Of a DNA stretch of 8,987 nucleotides, positions 7,673 to 8,987 are shown one piece after another. How positions within the stretch are numbered: the stretch's first letter is position 1; the number at the start of each line of letters is the position of its first letter. The translations under genes and the position numbers were made by a program. The notes under the pieces were generated by a model. That model made no database searches, had not been told where the DNA came from, and was given only the letters and a program-made list of their open reading frames with translations. Source of the stretch: Flavobacteriaceae bacterium. GTDB lineage: Bacteria; Bacteroidota; Bacteroidia; Flavobacteriales; Flavobacteriaceae. The stretch covers positions 1-8,987 of the forward strand of contig JAURFJ010000048.1 in assembly GCA_030834365.1 (NCBI GenBank), read 5' to 3'.

Positions 7673-7688
7673 GAATAAAATTAACAGC

Positions 7689-8468
7689 TTGAAGAAACCT
7701 TTAATTCTCGTTTGTAACGACGACGGAATTACCGCTCCAGGTATTTTAAACCTCATCGAAAGCGTCAAAGACCTGGCCGATTTGGTTGTGGTCGCCCCAG
7801 ATAGCCCCCAATCGGGCATGGGACACGCCATTACCATAGACAGCACCCTTGAGGTCAATAAGGTGCAGCTCGACTCTAGCCTCGCGGCTATTCCGGCCTA
7901 CTCCACTAGTGGTACTCCGGCCGACTGTGTAAAACTTGCCTTACACGAGATTCTCGATATGAAACCCGATTTGTGCATCTCAGGTATCAACCACGGGGCC
8001 AACTCGTCTATAAATGTGATTTACTCGGGCACCATGAGTGCCGCCATAGAGGCGGGGGTAGAAGGGATCCCGGCCATCGGCTTTTCGTTGCTCGATTTCT
8101 CGTGGAACGCCAATTTCAGTGCCTGCCACAGCGTGGTGCGCACCTTGGTGTCTCAGGCCCTCGAAAAAGGCATACCCGAAGGCACCGTGCTCAACGTGAA
8201 CATTCCGAAGACCGACGGAGCTCCTGTCAAAGGCATCAAGGTTTGCCGACAGGCACGCGCCAATTGGAAAGAAAAATTCGACAAGCGCATCAGCCCCTCG
8301 GGTAAAGAATACTATTGGCTCACCGGAGATTTTGTGCTACTTGACCAAGGAGAAGACACGGACATAGCAGCCCTTGAGGCCGGATACGTCTCGGTCGTAC
8401 CCACTCAATTTGACCTAACCGCTTACCACAGCATGACCCATGTGAATTCATGGGACCTCAAGCTGTAA
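7689..8468 (+). CDS. surE: SurE, 5'/3'-nucleotidase (survival protein)
   Basis: Metal-dependent phosphatase of the SurE family that dephosphorylates nucleoside 5'- and 3'-monophosphates (exopolyphosphatase activity is known in some members); cytoplasmic, with no signal peptide. From TTG 7689 it has 259 residues, the usual length, and begins MKKPLILVCNDDG as SurE proteins do. Metal ligands inferred by homology are Asp11 and Asp12 (NDDG), Ser42 (in APDSPQSGMGHA) and Asn101 (SGINHGANSS). Other conserved pieces are SGTPADCVKLAL (74-85) and YSGTMSAAIEAG (112-123). The frame is open back to GTG 7644, after a TGA at 7632, but those 15 extra residues (MQTQYSRYIWNKINS) are not SurE-like and a promoter box lies within them. 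No ATG is available. It is divergent from prc and followed by lpxB on the same strand, 68 bp downstream. Confidence 0.95.
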   Translation: MKKPLILVCNDDGITAPGILNLIESVKDLADLVVVAPDSPQSGMGHAITIDSTLEVNKVQLDSSLAAIPAYSTSGTPADCVKLALHEILDMKPDLCISGINHGANSSINVIYSGTMSAAIEAGVEGIPAIGFSLLDFSWNANFSACHSVVRTLVSQALEKGIPEGTVLNVNIPKTDGAPVKGIKVCRQARANWKEKFDKRISPSGKEYYWLTGDFVLLDQGEDTDIAALEAGYVSVVPTQFDLTAYHSMTHVNSWDLKL

Positions 8469-8477
8469 ACACCGCTT

Positions 8478-8498
8478 CGCTGCAGGCATACTGCAGTG
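8478..8498. other. Hairpin in the surE-lpxB spacer built from two CTGCAG palindromes
   Basis: Two copies of the palindrome CTGCAG (8480-8485 and 8491-8496) flank the 5-base loop GCATA. Adding the outer G-U and C-G pairs gives an 8-bp stem. It begins 10 bases after the surE stop codon. It is not followed by a T-run (the next bases are GATTGCGCT), so it is a poor intrinsic terminator. It ends 9 bases before the candidate lpxB -7 box, so it could instead be an operator or mRNA 3'-end structure. Its function is unknown. Confidence 0.4.
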
Positions 8499-8506
8499 GA
8501 TTGCGC

Positions 8507-8514
8507 TATCTTTG
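8507..8514 (+). promoter_or_regulatory. Candidate Bacteroidota -7 promoter box for lpxB
   Basis: TATCTTTG matches TAnnTTTG exactly and lies 22 bp before the lpxB TTG start codon, in the only non-coding gap between surE and lpxB. A -33 TTG at the usual spacing is not evident. If functional, lpxB has its own promoter rather than depending only on read-through from surE. Confidence 0.5.
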
Positions 8515-8536
8515 AGACAGCTTTAAGTTCATCTCG

Positions 8537-8987
8537 TTGAAATACTACCTCATAGCCGGTGAAGCCTCAGGCGACTTACACGCCTCTAACCTGATCAAGG
8601 CCCTTTCGAAGATCGATTCAAAGGCCTCGTTTAGGGCAATGGGCGGAGACCTCATGCAAGCCAGTGGTGCAGTACTGGATTTTCACTACAAGCACATGAG
8701 TTTTATGGGGTTTTTTGAGGTCGTTCGACACCTCTTCACCATAAAAAAACGCCTTAGCGACTGCAAGTCTGAGATTCGTTCTTTTGAGCCCGACGCGCTT
8801 ATTCTCATTGATTTTTCAGGCTTTAATCTGCGCATCGCCAAGTGGGCCAAGAAGGCCGGAATTCTGGTGCACTACTACATCGCTCCCCAGGTTTGGGCCT
8901 CCAGACCAAAACGCGTTGAGGCCATCAAAGAAAATGTAGATCACCTATACGTCACCCTACCCTTTGAGCCCGAATTTTATACAAAGC
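8537..8987 (+). CDS. lpxB: LpxB, lipid A disaccharide synthase (3' end cut by window edge)
   Basis: Glycosyltransferase of family GT19 that joins UDP-2,3-diacylglucosamine and lipid X to form the lipid A disaccharide 1-phosphate, releasing UDP; a peripheral inner-membrane enzyme of the Raetz pathway. The 150 visible residues are about the first 40 percent of the usual 370-380. Motifs are GEASGD (8-13), AMGG (34-37), SFMGFFEV (55-62), IDFSGFN (91-97) and YYIAPQVWA (113-121), then LPFEPEFY (141-148). Asp92 aligns with the proposed catalytic Asp98 of E. coli LpxB; the E. coli APDFN is replaced by FSGFN, close to the PGFN form common in Bacteroidota. TTG 8537 is the only standard start codon before these motifs, because an in-frame TGA lies at 8513-8515, and it gives the typical MKYYLIAGEASGD. 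It shows that the organism makes lipid A and so has a Gram-negative outer membrane. Confidence 0.95.
   Translation, partial: MKYYLIAGEASGDLHASNLIKALSKIDSKASFRAMGGDLMQASGAVLDFHYKHMSFMGFFEVVRHLFTIKKRLSDCKSEIRSFEPDALILIDFSGFNLRIAKWAKKAGILVHYYIAPQVWASRPKRVEAIKENVDHLYVTLPFEPEFYTK

Noticed and set aside
7973..8305. 110-residue open frame overlapping surE in another frame
   Set aside because: Its composition (Arg, His and Gly rich) is typical of a shifted frame of a GC-balanced gene, and the surE frame is conserved throughout.
1..8987. Mobile elements, CRISPR, phage or defence genes, tRNA genes, riboswitches
   Set aside because: All space is filled by eight conserved envelope and housekeeping genes with short gaps; no transposase, direct-repeat array, cloverleaf or long structured leader is visible.

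Overview
This window is a compact stretch of chromosomal housekeeping genes for the cell envelope. It most likely comes from a member of the Bacteroidota, probably order Flavobacteriales (a Cryomorphaceae/Schleiferiaceae-like lineage is my best guess from protein style, and is not proven). Three things point there. The PBP2, RodA, MreD and tail-specific protease sequences have a Bacteroidota character. Starts generally lack Shine-Dalgarno sequences. TAnnTTTG-type -7 promoter boxes, the hallmark of Bacteroidota sigma-A promoters, precede surE and lpxB. Base composition looks balanced (near half G+C by eye).

Layout. Positions 1-5478 (+ strand) hold the rod-shape (elongasome) cluster mreB (5' end cut by the window edge), mreC, mreD, mrdA (PBP2) and rodA. 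These genes abut or overlap by a few bases (1-nt overlap, 8-nt overlap, 1-nt gap, 11-nt overlap), so they are probably one translationally coupled operon. MreB filaments position the machine, MreC and MreD link it across the inner membrane, RodA polymerises glycan strands from lipid II and PBP2 crosslinks them. Positions 5475-7598 (- strand) hold a lipoprotein tail-specific protease (Prc/Tsp family) that converges on rodA with overlapping stop codons and no room for an intergenic terminator. A 90-bp divergent spacer separates it from surE (7689-8468, +), a survival-protein nucleotidase. A 68-bp spacer containing a hairpin and a -7 box leads to lpxB (8537 to the right edge, +), lipid A disaccharide synthase, cut at about 150 residues.

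Both surE and lpxB appear to begin with TTG, each with a TAnnTTTG box 16-22 bp upstream. No tRNA, rRNA, CRISPR, insertion sequence, phage or defence gene is visible, and no stretch longer than 300 bases lacks a gene. I looked for an undescribed system and did not find one. The points worth a second look are small-scale: start-codon choice, the interlocked convergent stops, two hairpins, an apparent excess of CGATCG sites, and the neighbourhood of a periplasmic protease beside the elongasome.
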